Positions 8,366-17,126 are shown, counted from the stretch's first letter. The stretch is 64,000 nt of DNA from Congzhengia sp045576635 (GCA_045576635.1 JAZNGT010000036.1:32917-96916); one strand, 5' to 3'. Numbers and translations: made by a program. The notes: generated by a model from the letters alone, not told the origin.

Positions 8366-8594
8366 ATAGGGATAGGAAAAATCAGAACGGAATGGATAAA
8401 CGGAGTCCCGACGGCGTACGTTAGGTACGCCAAGAGGCGACGTTTATTCATAGTAAAAGGCATAAAAATAAAAAAGAACGCTTATTTAAGCGTTCTTTTC
8501 CATATTGTCTTGTTTGAAACAAATGTTTTGTAGCCACGAACTGTTCTCTTCTTTCTCTTGCCTTTTACGTTCCGGCTGATTTTTACATCCCTAT
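8366..8594 (+). repeat. Structured intergenic element, copy 2 (candidate ncRNA)
   Basis: This copy has exactly the same length (229 bases) and fold as copy 1 but mostly different arm sequences. The outer helix is ATAGGGAT/ATCCCTAT (8366-8373 with 8587-8594), AAAAATCAG/CTGATTTTT (8377-8385 with 8576-8584) and CGGAA/TTCCG (8388-8392 with 8570-8574). The inner hairpin is ATAAACG/CGTTTAT (8396-8402 with 8441-8447) plus GGCGTAC/GTACGCC (8413-8419 with 8425-8431). A 10-bp helix pairs 8453-8462 with 8559-8568, and a hairpin spans 8474-8497. The right end overlaps the stop codon of the 104-residue ORF on the other strand. Confidence 0.78.
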
Positions 8595-8905
8595 TTGTTC
8601 AAAAACTCTTTTTCCATTTCTAAAATATCTTCAAGCCAGTAGATACCGATATCCAAAGCCGCCCACATGCTCTTTCGTTCTGCCTTTTTGGTAAGTTTTG
8701 CGGTAGAAATATCTTCGCCATTTTTCTCTAAAAGTTCAATGGTGATTTTTGTTGCCATGTCTAAATCATTTACCTTTTCAGATTCTAAAATAGTGAATCT
8801 CGTGATAAAGTTTTCGTTAAAATCGCCATAATAAAGGACGTTACCGTCACGGATTAAGGGCTTTCCGCGATAGATTAAGCTTTCTCTTTCTGTTACTGCT
8901 GCCAT
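8591..8905 (-). CDS. Conserved-looking hypothetical protein, 104 residues
   Basis: I do not recognise this protein. It is soluble, charged, with an N-terminal beta-rich half (YRGKPLIRDGNVLYYGDF) and a helical C-terminal half. It has a clear ribosome site (AGGAGG, 8 bases before the ATG) and lies 26 bases downstream of ricT in the same direction, so it is likely the last gene of the darA-holB-ricT group. The stop codon lies within the right arm of the structured repeat, so its last residues may have been altered by that element. Confidence 0.7.
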   Translation of the reverse strand: MAAVTERESLIYRGKPLIRDGNVLYYGDFNENFITRFTILESEKVNDLDMATKITIELLEKNGEDISTAKLTKKAERKSMWAALDIGIYWLEDILEMEKEFLNK

Positions 8906-8931
8906 GTTGTAAGCCTCCTGTATTCTTATAA

Positions 8932-9813
8932 TCAGTCTTTTTCTAACTCTTTTAATGTTTTAATGTCTACCTGGTCCTCGTCATCTTTACGATTTCTGGA
9001 CGCATTTTTTATAATTACAATGTCGTCTACTTTAAATTCGTTTATGACGGCATCGTTTTCTGCATTGAGTTTCACCTGCACCATTCCGCGCAAAAGATGC
9101 GTTCCGGTTACGGTGCCGCGTCCCATCGGCGTATCTACAATTGCGCCTACGTTCGGTGTGCGGTCAATCAAACTTTCGTATGCTTCCTGCTCGTACTTTA
9201 AGCAGCACATGAGTCTGCCGCAGGTGCCCGAGATTTTTGTGGGATTTAAAGAAAGCGACTGTTCCTTTGCCATTTTAATAGAAACCGGCTCAAAATCCCC
9301 TAAAAACTGGGAGCAACAAAGCGCTCTGCCGCAAACGCCGAGACCGCCGAGTAATTTCGCCTCGTCTCTTACACCTATCTGGCGAAGTTCAATTCTTGTT
9401 CTGAACACCGCTGCAAGGTCTTTTACGAGTTGTCTGAAATCGACTCTGCCGTCTGCTGTAAAATAAAATAAAATCTTGCTGTTGTCAAACGTGTATTCGA
9501 CATCAATCAGGTTCATATCGAGTTCGTTTTCGGCAATTTTTTTCAGGCACACATCAAACGCTTCTTTTGCGCGCACCTGATTTTCTTTTACTTGCTTTGT
9601 GTCTTCGTCAGTTGCCTTTCTTAAAATGCTTTTAATCGGCATCTGAAACGATTCTTCGTCAACTTCGCGGTCTGTCAGCACAACTTTTCCGTACTCAATT
9701 CCCCTTGAAGTTTCGACAATCGCGCCATCGCCGACCGAAAGCGCTATATTTTCAGGATTAAAATAATAAATTTTACCAACGGGCTTAAATCTGATGCCCA
9801 CTACCTTTGTCAT
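8932..9813 (-). CDS. ricT: RicT/YaaT, PSP1-domain regulatory complex subunit
   Basis: In Bacillus RicT (YaaT) joins RicA and RicF in a [4Fe-4S]-containing complex that assists RNase Y-dependent mRNA maturation and development. The 293-residue protein has the PSP1 domain and the family cysteine pattern GVCGRALCC and GTCGRLMCC. It overlaps holB by 29 bases, as in the Bacillus yaaT-holB pair. The likely partner RNase Y is encoded at 40242-41807. Confidence 0.93.
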   Translation of the reverse strand: MTKVVGIRFKPVGKIYYFNPENIALSVGDGAIVETSRGIEYGKVVLTDREVDEESFQMPIKSILRKATDEDTKQVKENQVRAKEAFDVCLKKIAENELDMNLIDVEYTFDNSKILFYFTADGRVDFRQLVKDLAAVFRTRIELRQIGVRDEAKLLGGLGVCGRALCCSQFLGDFEPVSIKMAKEQSLSLNPTKISGTCGRLMCCLKYEQEAYESLIDRTPNVGAIVDTPMGRGTVTGTHLLRGMVQVKLNAENDAVINEFKVDDIVIIKNASRNRKDDEDQVDIKTLKELEKD

Positions 9814-10795
9814 GGAAATCCTCCCAAATGCGCATCACAGTTTCTAACACCGATGCGCTGTAATTTAAATTTTGTGAAAGTCTTTTTTGAAACTCTGTTA
9901 CGCGGTCAAACGCCGAAACCAGACTTTTTTTGTTCATTCCGCTTACAAAAACACGTAGATTAGAAAGTTCGCTTTGGTAAATGACGTGTTCCGGCATACC
10001 GGACAGTAAAAACACGGCGTCCCGCAAAAACGTTAATAAAAAGTCAGTAATATGTGTAATATGCTCGCGCTCAGAAATCAAAAAGTCTGCCGTTTTGCGA
10101 ACGGATGCGGCGTTTTGCGTGAGCATCAAAAGATGCTCTATGCTCTTTTGAAACCGTTCTTTTAATTCCGCATCCTCTTTGAACAAAAGCGCAGTCCCGA
10201 TGCTTCCCTTAGAAAGACGGGCAAACGGTTTATGATCTGTCTCGTTTCCAAATTGTTGATTTAAATAGGTTTCTACCTCGTCGTAAGAAAGCGAAAAAAA
10301 CGAAAGAATCTGACTTCTCGATAAGATTGTGGAAAGCAGCTTGTCCTGTTTTGTAACACAGATTACAAATGTTACATAAGACGGTGGCTCTTCTAAGATT
10401 TTTAAAAGCGCATTTTGTGCGCCGACGCTTAAAAGGTCGCCTTCTTTTACCAGAAACACACGCCTTTTTGCAAGATAAGGCGTAAGATAAACTTCACTTA
10501 AAATCTGCTCACGCACATCCTCAACGCCAATGGACGCTTTGTCATTAGCGGGCGCGAGCGTAAAGATATCGGGATGGTTTGCGCTTTTTGCCTTTTTGCA
10601 CCCCGGGCACGCGTCACACGGCTTTTCGCCTTCGCTTTCGCAGACAAGTGCACGCGCAAAAATCTCTGCACAAAGACGTTTCCCCGTGCCATAAGCGCCC
10701 TCAAACACGTACGCATTGGAAATGCGGTCGCCCGAAAGCGCCTTGATTAAGCTGTTTTTGACCGGTTCGTGACCGTACAGTGCCTCAAATCCCAT
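9785..10795 (-). CDS. holB: DNA polymerase III subunit delta'
   Basis: This is a clamp-loader subunit of the AAA+ family. The P-loop is degenerate (GAYGTGKR, residues 33-40) as in delta' proteins, with a zinc-binding set of cysteines at about residues 52, 60, 63 and 66, and a sensor region ALLKILEEPPSYVTFV. It is preceded by darA (2 bases) and overlaps ricT, the Firmicutes order. DnaX, its partner in the clamp loader, is encoded at 12718-14358. Confidence 0.95.
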   Translation of the reverse strand: MGFEALYGHEPVKNSLIKALSGDRISNAYVFEGAYGTGKRLCAEIFARALVCESEGEKPCDACPGCKKAKSANHPDIFTLAPANDKASIGVEDVREQILSEVYLTPYLAKRRVFLVKEGDLLSVGAQNALLKILEEPPSYVTFVICVTKQDKLLSTILSRSQILSFFSLSYDEVETYLNQQFGNETDHKPFARLSKGSIGTALLFKEDAELKERFQKSIEHLLMLTQNAASVRKTADFLISEREHITHITDFLLTFLRDAVFLLSGMPEHVIYQSELSNLRVFVSGMNKKSLVSAFDRVTEFQKRLSQNLNYSASVLETVMRIWEDFHDKGSGHQI

Positions 10796-10797
10796 AA

Positions 10798-11127
10798 TCA
10801 GACTTTTTCAAACCTCTCTACATCAATTACGAAAATGGTTGCGCCGCCCACTTCCACTTCGGCAGGATATGTTGCATAACCGGTCACACCACCGATATAC
10901 GGTTCGGGCGAGAACACGATTTGCTTGCGCTTTGCACTGTGCTTTGATATCACGTCAATTACTGTCTGAACGGTTTCTTCTTCTGTTCCGACTAAAAGCG
11001 TTGTGTTGCCGGCACGCAAAAAGCCTCCGGTTGACGCCATTTTGGTAACAGAAAACCCTGCTTTGTTAAGTTCGCGCATTACGTTGTTACCGTCATCATT
11101 GCTGACAATTGCAAATACGAGTTTCAT
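10798..11127 (-). CDS. darA: PII-like cyclic di-AMP receptor DarA (PstA/YaaQ)
   Basis: This 109-residue member of the YaaQ family starts KLVFAIVSNDDGNNVMREL and carries the GGFLRAGNTTLLVG loop that forms the c-di-AMP pocket in the trimer. It is found next to holB in Firmicutes; the intervening yaaR gene seen in Bacillus is absent here. Confidence 0.94.
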   Translation of the reverse strand: MKLVFAIVSNDDGNNVMRELNKAGFSVTKMASTGGFLRAGNTTLLVGTEEETVQTVIDVISKHSAKRKQIVFSPEPYIGGVTGYATYPAEVEVGGATIFVIDVERFEKV

Positions 11128-11202
11128 AACTTACATTCCTCCCTTTTTCGTAATCCGTTTCTTCGGTATATTTTTATGCTGAAAACGCGAAAAAGATGTG
11201 CC

Positions 11203-12327
11203 TTACGCGTCCTCTTTTACAAGGCTTAGGATAAATTCTCCCAAATCACGCGTTGCGTTCGGTTTTCCGAAATGTGCTGCGCTTTCTGAAAGGCGTTTTG
11301 CTTTAAACGGATCGTGTATCAGTTGATACACCGCTTCTTCTGCACCGAATGTTTCGCTTAAACTGAGTGCTACACCGTTATTCAGCATAAATTCTTTGTT
11401 TCGGTCCTCCTGACCGGGAATCGGGTCTAAAAGCAAAATCGGAAGGCGTTTTGCGAGCGCCTCCGACGTAGAAAGTCCGCCGGGTTTTGTAATCAGGCAG
11501 TCACACGCGTCCATTAACACATCTACATTATCCACATAGCCGTAGGTTACCACCCGTTTTTTAAACTTGCATTTGTTGATTCTGTTTTTCAGTTTTTTGT
11601 TACTGCCGCACACCATAAGAATCTGAAAATCCTCATCCAGTTTGTCGAGCCTTTTTAAAAGTTCAACTACGTGTGTGCCGTAGCCCATTGAGCCCATCAT
11701 TACCAAAATGGTAAATTTGTCATCAATGCCTAATGCGCGACGCGCCTCGTCGGCAGGCATTTTCTCGGAAAATTTTGTGTCAATGGGGATGCCAAGTGGC
11801 AATACGTTTTTGAGTGTACCCCATTTTTTAAGTGCCTGGTACGATAAAAGTTCCGACGGAATCACGTAATAGTCTGATTTTGCCTGTTCCCAGAAAGGAT
11901 GCACGGTAAAATCCGTCACAATCGAAATGACTTTTGCGTGAAAGGGATGCTTCTTTTTGATTCTGTCTAATGCGATGGTGACAAAAAGATGCGTGCTTAC
12001 AATCACGTCAGGACGAAACGAATCAATATATGCGTAAAGTTTTTTGCTGAATGCGTTGGTCAGAAATGTGTTGGTTTTGGAAACTTCCGCCGGGGGATTT
12101 TCTCTCTGGTCTAAAAGGCCGTAGAGTGACCCGTAAAGTTTCGGCGCTATGGTAGTAGAAAGGATGTATCCCTTTGATACTGCCTCTGCGAGCGCACTGT
12201 TTACATGTTCTGCCGCGTCGAGCATTCTGCATTCAACGTCTTTATGCCCTTCAAAATATCGCATCATCGCGCGGGCTGCCTGATGGTGCCCGCCACCTGT
12301 CGGAATCGAAAGAAACAGTACCTTCAT
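11203..12327 (-). CDS. MGDG-synthase/UgtP-type glycolipid glycosyltransferase
   Basis: The protein has an N-terminal MGDG-synthase-like domain (LFLSIPTGGGHHQAARAM) and a C-terminal GT28-type nucleotide-sugar domain (LITKPGGLSTSEALAKRLP, then DPIPGQEDRN), 374 residues in all. Family members add sugar from a UDP-sugar to diacylglycerol at the inner membrane face, making glycolipids and lipoteichoic acid anchors. The exact sugar and acceptor cannot be told from sequence. It follows ybaB by 20 bases, where recR usually lies. Confidence 0.88.
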   Translation of the reverse strand: MKVLFLSIPTGGGHHQAARAMMRYFEGHKDVECRMLDAAEHVNSALAEAVSKGYILSTTIAPKLYGSLYGLLDQRENPPAEVSKTNTFLTNAFSKKLYAYIDSFRPDVIVSTHLFVTIALDRIKKKHPFHAKVISIVTDFTVHPFWEQAKSDYYVIPSELLSYQALKKWGTLKNVLPLGIPIDTKFSEKMPADEARRALGIDDKFTILVMMGSMGYGTHVVELLKRLDKLDEDFQILMVCGSNKKLKNRINKCKFKKRVVTYGYVDNVDVLMDACDCLITKPGGLSTSEALAKRLPILLLDPIPGQEDRNKEFMLNNGVALSLSETFGAEEAVYQLIHDPFKAKRLSESAAHFGKPNATRDLGEFILSLVKEDA

Positions 12328-12347
12328 GAAAGATCACGTACCTTTGT

Positions 12348-12692
12348 TTAGAATAAACCGGGAATACCAAGTCCTCCGGTGATTGCGCTCATGCCTTCTT
12401 CCGTCATTTTGTCAACCTGATGGATGGCATCGTTTACCGCAACCGTAATCAAATCTTCTAACATTTCGGTGTCTTCCGGGTCAACAATTTCCGGTGCAAT
12501 GGAAATCTTTGTGATTTCTTTTGTGCCCTTCATGGTTACTTTTACTTTTCCGCCGCCGGCAGATGCCTCAACGGTTTTTTCTTCAAGTTCTCCCTGCACA
12601 CGCTGCATTTCTTCCTGCATCATTTGTGCCTGTTTTAACATTGTGTTCATTTTGTGGTTACCGCCACCGGTAAATTTGTTGCCTTGTGCCAT
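12348..12692 (-). CDS. ybaB: YbaB/EbfC nucleoid-associated protein
   Basis: This is a 114-residue DNA-binding protein of the YbaB/EbfC family, with the N-terminal helix KMNTMLKQAQMMQEEMQ and the central strand GGGKVKVTMKGTKEI followed by ISIAPEIVDPEDTEMLEDL. It sits 25 bases after dnaX, the standard dnaX-ybaB pair. The third gene of the common trio, recR, is not found here. Confidence 0.95.
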   Translation of the reverse strand: MAQGNKFTGGGNHKMNTMLKQAQMMQEEMQRVQGELEEKTVEASAGGGKVKVTMKGTKEITKISIAPEIVDPEDTEMLEDLITVAVNDAIHQVDKMTEEGMSAITGGLGIPGLF

Positions 12693-12717
12693 GAAATATT
12701 CCTCCGTTTTTATGGAA

Positions 12718-14358
12718 TTAAATAAACTGAATTTCTGAATGTGTTTTGCTGAGTTCTTCTAATTTTTTTAAGCGGTCGTCTGTGTCTGTGCCTACGCCAA
12801 TTTCTTTTGGTGTGACACACTGAACCGGAATGTCCTGTTGCGTTACGCTTTTTACTGCCTCACAGATAAGCGCAAGGTTTGCGGGTTTTGATACCAAACT
12901 TTTGGATATCATCGCATTTTCCCCGAAAACAAGGCAGAGTTTTTGGTTGACCATTTTTGGTTTTACCATAATAAGATGCGGCGATAGCGGTGCGCCCCCG
13001 TGCGATTTGATATAGGCTACGATTTCGGGCCATCTTGCTTCTACGCCGTCTGCATTTTGGGGAGCATCGTTCTCGCAAAGTGGCTTTTCTTGCGGTGTTT
13101 CTTTTAAAGGTTCTTCCGCCACAACAGGTTTTACTTCTTTTTTCGGTGCGTCTATTTTTTCTGCGTCGTCTTTCGCCTTTGGCGCGGACGCATCTACAAC
13201 TTGTACACCGTTTTTAAGCGCCGCCTCTAAACTGGAAACTCTGTCTAAAAGTGCTTCTTTTGTGTCTTCTAAATCCGGCTCGCAAAGTTTTACAAGTGCC
13301 ATTTCGTAAAGCGTTCTCGAAAAGCCGGAATAGCGCGCCTTTGCATATGCGTCGCTTAAAAGGTCAATCGCGCGGAGCAGTCTTTCGTTTGAAAATAACT
13401 CTGTCAGCGATTCAATTTTTTCTGTATTTTCTTTGGATGTATTTAAAAACGCTGACGCGTTTTTGGTCATTTTGACAACCAAAACGTCTCTTAAATATCG
13501 AATCAGTCGTTCTGCAAAAAGGCCCGTTTCTTTTCCCTGCTCGATGACAAGATTAAAAAGTTCAAGCACGCCTTTCGTGTCGCCTGTTGCTGCACTCTTT
13601 GCGATGTCGTACATTGCAGCATCGTCTAAAATGCCCACAATTTTTACAACATCGTCGTAGGTGAGTGTGCCATCTGCCGCGCCGACGCATTTGTCTAATA
13701 CGCTTAATGCGTCTCGCATAGAGCCATCGCCCAATTCCGCAATCAGTTCCAATGCAGAACGCTCTGCCGAAATGCCGTCTGCTGACAGAATGCTTTCCAT
13801 ACGGTCTGCAATATGCTGATTGGTAATGCGTTTAAATTCAAACTGCTGGCATCTGGAAAGTACCGTAATGGGAACCTTATTCGGCTCTGTTGTGGCAAGA
13901 ATAAACATAACGTGCTTGGGTGGTTCTTCCAGTGTTTTAAGAAGTGCATTAAACGCCTGTTGCGTTACCATGTGCACCTCGTCTATGATATAAACTTTTT
14001 TCTTTGCAACGGTCGGCAAAAATAAGACATCGTCGATTAAATCGCGGATGTTTTCCACCTTGTTTTTGGACGCGCCGTCAAGTTCTGTAACGTCTAAAAT
14101 CGATTCGTCCAAAAGGCCGCGGCATACACTGCATTCGTTGCAGGGGTTACCCTCTTTTGGATTTAAACAGTTGACAGCACGCGCCAGAATTTTTGCCGTG
14201 GAGGTTTTGCCCGTTCCCCTAGTGCCGCAGAACAGGTATGCGTGTGCGGTAGAATCGTTCATGATTTGGTTTTTAAGTGTTTTGGTAATATGCTCCTGAC
14301 CGATAACATCGTCAAACGTAGTCGGTCGCCACCGTCTGTAAATTGCCTGATATGCCAC
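12718..14358 (-). CDS. dnaX: DNA polymerase III subunits gamma and tau
   Basis: This is the clamp-loader ATPase. It has Walker A GTRGTGKT (residues 45-52), zinc cysteines at 64, 73, 76 and 79, Walker B (YIIDEVHM) and sensor NALLKTLEEPPKHVMF. After the collar domain comes a charged linker with many Ala, Asp and Lys, then a tau-type C-terminal domain (ARWPEIVAYIKSHGG); 546 residues. The SRP RNA gene lies directly upstream, as in Bacillus (scr-dnaX). I saw no obvious frameshift signal for a separate gamma form, but did not search exhaustively. Confidence 0.96.
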   Translation of the reverse strand: MAYQAIYRRWRPTTFDDVIGQEHITKTLKNQIMNDSTAHAYLFCGTRGTGKTSTAKILARAVNCLNPKEGNPCNECSVCRGLLDESILDVTELDGASKNKVENIRDLIDDVLFLPTVAKKKVYIIDEVHMVTQQAFNALLKTLEEPPKHVMFILATTEPNKVPITVLSRCQQFEFKRITNQHIADRMESILSADGISAERSALELIAELGDGSMRDALSVLDKCVGAADGTLTYDDVVKIVGILDDAAMYDIAKSAATGDTKGVLELFNLVIEQGKETGLFAERLIRYLRDVLVVKMTKNASAFLNTSKENTEKIESLTELFSNERLLRAIDLLSDAYAKARYSGFSRTLYEMALVKLCEPDLEDTKEALLDRVSSLEAALKNGVQVVDASAPKAKDDAEKIDAPKKEVKPVVAEEPLKETPQEKPLCENDAPQNADGVEARWPEIVAYIKSHGGAPLSPHLIMVKPKMVNQKLCLVFGENAMISKSLVSKPANLALICEAVKSVTQQDIPVQCVTPKEIGVGTDTDDRLKKLEELSKTHSEIQFI

Positions 14359-14390
14359 GCGTGCACCTCCTTTAAAACTCTTTCTTTAAG

Positions 14391-14420
14391 TAAAAAAAGC
14401 CGCGACATAAAAGCGCGGTT
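14391..14420 (-). terminator. SRP RNA terminator
   Basis: On the minus strand a CCGCG/CGCGG stem is followed by TTTTTTT. It lies between the SRP RNA and the dnaX start. Confidence 0.75.
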
Positions 14421-14424
14421 TTCC

Positions 14425-14654
14425 TGGCACAAAGCCTGCCGCTTTGTGTAACATTTACACTTGTTCGGTCTTTGCGTTCACACCGGGAGGAGCCGCAACA
14501 CACCCAAGACACCGCTTATCGCTGCTTGGTTCCCCACCTGACGAGGTTCACGGGCTCAAATTGTGCGGATCCCGGCCGACAACGCTTACGCGCCGAACGC
14601 AAAGTAAGCGCCATTGTGTATTTCACAATGGCAGAAACGCGTTTTCGTTTCTTC
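14425..14654 (-). ncRNA. ffs: Signal recognition particle RNA (large, Gram-positive type)
   Basis: Read on the minus strand, the S-domain core appears as GAACCTCGTCAGG, a GGAA tetraloop (+ strand positions 14530-14533), then CCAAGCAGC, the universal Ffh/SRP54-binding hairpin. CTTTGCGTTC (14595-14604) pairs with GAACGCAAAG near 14471-14480, closing the long rod. Extra 5' hairpins (for example 14612-14634) give room for an Alu-like domain. From promoter to terminator the transcript is about 260 bases, like Bacillus scRNA. The gene lies immediately upstream of dnaX, its conserved position. Exact ends are uncertain by about 15 bases. Confidence 0.88.
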
Positions 14655-14660
14655 TTATAT

Positions 14661-14689
14661 AGTATATCATATTTTAGCAAATGATTCAA
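14661..14689 (-). promoter_or_regulatory. SRP RNA promoter
   Basis: On the minus strand TTGAAT (14684-14689) and TATACT (14661-14666) are 17 bases apart, placing transcription start near 14654. Confidence 0.75.
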
Positions 14690-14714
14690 CTGTTTTTTTC
14701 AATTTGTATTGGGT

Positions 14715-16106
14715 TTAGTCTTTTTGTCCGAGGTATGCGTCGATTGCATTTGCTGCGTCTTTTCCTGCGCCCATAGCTAAAATAACCGTGGCTGCTCCCG
14801 TGACAGCATCTCCGCCGGCGTATACGCCCTCGCGGGAGGTCTTACCCGACACTTCTTCTGCCACAATACCACCCCAGTCAAAAACCTTTAAGCCGTCTGT
14901 TGTAGATGCAATGAGCGGATTCGGCGATGTACCGATTGCCATAATGACAGCATCTACGGGGAGCGTAAATGATGCGTTTTCTTTTGGAACAGGTTTTCTT
15001 CTTCCGCGCTCATCCGGCTCGCCAAGTTCCATTTCAATACAGTTTAAGCCGTTTACAAAGCGGTTTTCATCGCCTAAAATCTCGGTCGGATTGGTAAGAA
15101 GGCGGAACAAAATCCCCTCTTCTTTTGCATGGTGCACCTCTTCCTTTCGTGCAGGGAGTTCATCCATAGAGCGTCTGTACACAATGCTTACCTCATCTGC
15201 GCCAAGGCGTTTTGCACACCGCGCCGCGTCCATTGCAACGTTACCGCCACCAACTACCGCCACGCGTTTTGCGCGAAAAACAGGGGTGTTGCTATCTTCT
15301 TTATACGCCTTCATCAGATTGATGCGGGTTAAAAATTCGTTTGCAGAATACACGCCCTTTAAATTTTCGCCCGGAATACCCATAAATTTAGGAAGACCTG
15401 CGCCAGAGCCGATAAACACTGCCTCAAAGCCTTCGGAAAGCAAATCATCTATCGAAAGTGTTTTTCCGATAATAACATTGGTTTTTATGGTAACGCCCAT
15501 GGCTTTTAGGGCATTTACTTCGTGTTCTACGATTTTTTTAGGCAAACGGAATTCCGGAATGCCATAAACCAAAACACCGCCTGCAACATGAAGCGCTTCA
15601 AAGACTGTAACGAGGTAGCCTCTTTTGGCAAGTTCGCCAGCGCAAGCAAGCCCTGCCGGTCCCGAGCCAACAACGGCAACCTTATGTCCGTTGGATTTTG
15701 GCGGGGTTACGGAATTCGTACTGTTTTCATTATGATAATCAGCCGCAAAGCGTTCCAGTTTTCCGATGGCTACCGGCTCGCCCTTTACGCCACGCACGCA
15801 CTTTCTTTCACACTGATTTTCCTGCGGGCATACTCTTCCGCAAACTGCGGGTAAAGAACTTGACTCTGCTATAATCTGATACGCAGCCTCAAATTCCCCT
15901 TGTGCCATTTTTTCTAAAAAGTCAGGGATTCGGATTTTGACCGGACATCCCGATACACAAGGTTTGTGCTTGCAGTTTAAGCAACGTTTTGCCTCTTCTA
16001 TTGCCATCTCGGGTGTGTAGCCGAGTGTAACTTCGTTAAAATTTTTGTTGCGTTTGTCAGGCGCTTGAGAGGGCATTTCCTGTTGTTTAAGCGACATATT
16101 CGGCAT
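14715..16106 (-). CDS. nfnB: NfnB-type NADPH oxidoreductase (GltD-like large subunit)
   Basis: The N-terminal part carries cysteine clusters for two [4Fe-4S] centres (CLNCKHKPCVSGCPVKI and CGRVCPQENQCERKC), followed by FAD (VVGSGPAGLACAGEL) and NADP (VVGGGNVAMDAARCAKRLG) Rossmann motifs; 463 residues. It follows nfnA with a 2-base gap. With the SudB/PyrK-like NfnA this is the pair for electron-bifurcating NADH-dependent ferredoxin:NADP oxidoreductase of anaerobes. The sequence alone would also fit a glutamate synthase small subunit, but no gltB is present; the NfnA neighbour decides the call. Confidence 0.88.
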   Translation of the reverse strand: MPNMSLKQQEMPSQAPDKRNKNFNEVTLGYTPEMAIEEAKRCLNCKHKPCVSGCPVKIRIPDFLEKMAQGEFEAAYQIIAESSSLPAVCGRVCPQENQCERKCVRGVKGEPVAIGKLERFAADYHNENSTNSVTPPKSNGHKVAVVGSGPAGLACAGELAKRGYLVTVFEALHVAGGVLVYGIPEFRLPKKIVEHEVNALKAMGVTIKTNVIIGKTLSIDDLLSEGFEAVFIGSGAGLPKFMGIPGENLKGVYSANEFLTRINLMKAYKEDSNTPVFRAKRVAVVGGGNVAMDAARCAKRLGADEVSIVYRRSMDELPARKEEVHHAKEEGILFRLLTNPTEILGDENRFVNGLNCIEMELGEPDERGRRKPVPKENASFTLPVDAVIMAIGTSPNPLIASTTDGLKVFDWGGIVAEEVSGKTSREGVYAGGDAVTGAATVILAMGAGKDAANAIDAYLGQKD

Positions 16107-16108
16107 AA

Positions 16109-16951
16109 TTATTGTTCCCCCTTTTTCAACAGGTTACACGCATCGTCATAGGCATGACGTTCAAAATCGCGGTACATGGACGCGCGCTCAATCGCTTCGT
16201 CAAAATCGACCTCATGTCCGTCAAACTCAGGGCCGTCTACGCAAGCGAATTTCATTTTTCCGCCTACGGTGAGTCTACAACCGCCACACATACCCGTTCC
16301 GTCAATCATAACGGGGTTCATACTGACAACTGTTTTGATGCCATACTCTTTTGTTAAGAGCGAAACAAATTTCATCATGACCAAAGGACCAATAGCGATA
16401 ACCTCGTCATACTGTTCACCGTTTTCCAAAAGTTTTCTTAAAACGTCGGTCACAAGGCCTTTTTCACCCACACTTCCATCATCTGACGCAATATAAAGGC
16501 GTGTGCTCGCATTTTTAAATTCATCTTCTAAAATTAAAAGTTCTTTATTTCGAACACCAACAATTGTGTGAACCTCACACCCTAAACCAAACAGTTTTTT
16601 TGCAACGGGATACGCGATTGCGCTGCCAACACCGCCAGCAACAACTGCAACTTTTTTAAGTCCCTCGGTTTCTGTTGCGCGGCCGAGCGGCCCTGCAAAA
16701 TCAGAAAGGCAGTCTCCTTCTGAAAGCGCATTTAATTTCTTAGTTGTCGCACCGACAACCTGAAAAATAATCGTCACGGTTCCGTTTTCGCGGTCAAAAT
16801 CTGCGATGGTTAAAGGTATTCTTTCTCCCGCATCATCTACACGCAAAATAACAAACTGCCCCGGCTCTGCTTTTTTAGAAACGAGCGGCGCTTTAATTTC
16901 CATCAGCGTTACCGTAGGATTTAAAATCTTCTTTTTTTCAATCTGAAACAT
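16109..16951 (-). CDS. nfnA: NfnA-type FAD/[2Fe-2S] subunit (ferredoxin:NADP oxidoreductase)
   Basis: This 280-residue ferredoxin-reductase fold protein has the flavin motif RIPLTIADF, the NAD-binding GGVGSAIAYPVAKKL, and a C-terminal iron-sulfur motif GMCGGCRLTVGGKMKFACVDGPEFDGHEVDF that matches the [2Fe-2S] site of NfnA/SudB. It is transcribed before nfnB and should form the heterodimer that couples NADH, NADPH and ferredoxin pools in anaerobic metabolism. A dihydroorotate dehydrogenase electron-transfer subunit (PyrK) is less likely, because pyrD is absent and nfnB is adjacent. Confidence 0.88.
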   Translation of the reverse strand: MFQIEKKKILNPTVTLMEIKAPLVSKKAEPGQFVILRVDDAGERIPLTIADFDRENGTVTIIFQVVGATTKKLNALSEGDCLSDFAGPLGRATETEGLKKVAVVAGGVGSAIAYPVAKKLFGLGCEVHTIVGVRNKELLILEDEFKNASTRLYIASDDGSVGEKGLVTDVLRKLLENGEQYDEVIAIGPLVMMKFVSLLTKEYGIKTVVSMNPVMIDGTGMCGGCRLTVGGKMKFACVDGPEFDGHEVDFDEAIERASMYRDFERHAYDDACNLLKKGEQ

Positions 16952-16986
16952 CGTATCATTCCTTGTGCGTAAACATTCTTCCTTAT

Positions 16987-17016
16987 ATTATAGCACAGTA
17001 AATTCCTCGTTGTAAA
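16987..17016 (-). promoter_or_regulatory. Putative nfnA-nfnB promoter
   Basis: On the minus strand TTTACA and TATAAT are separated by 18 bases, about 35 bases before the nfnA start. The -35 box matches four of six bases. Confidence 0.45.
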
Positions 17017-17079
17017 TACCAATTTTTAATAGGAAATACACATATTTCACAGAAATTTTGAGAAACATAAAAAAAAGTC

Positions 17080-17108
17080 TTGACAAACGATTCTTTTTGT
17101 TGTACAAT
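17080..17108 (+). promoter_or_regulatory. tRNA operon promoter
   Basis: TTGACA (17080-17085) and TACAAT (17103-17108) have 17-base spacing and lie 18 bases upstream of the first tRNA. Confidence 0.85.
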
Positions 17109-17126
17109 ACTTTCGTTGGGTTTTGT

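Noticed and set aside
14444..14684. Two overlapping ORFs on the + strand upstream of dnaX
   Set aside because: They are the reverse complement of the SRP RNA gene.
14788..15567. 259-residue antisense ORF inside nfnB
   Set aside because: Mirror frame of a well-supported gene; Ser/Pro-rich composition typical of antisense frames.
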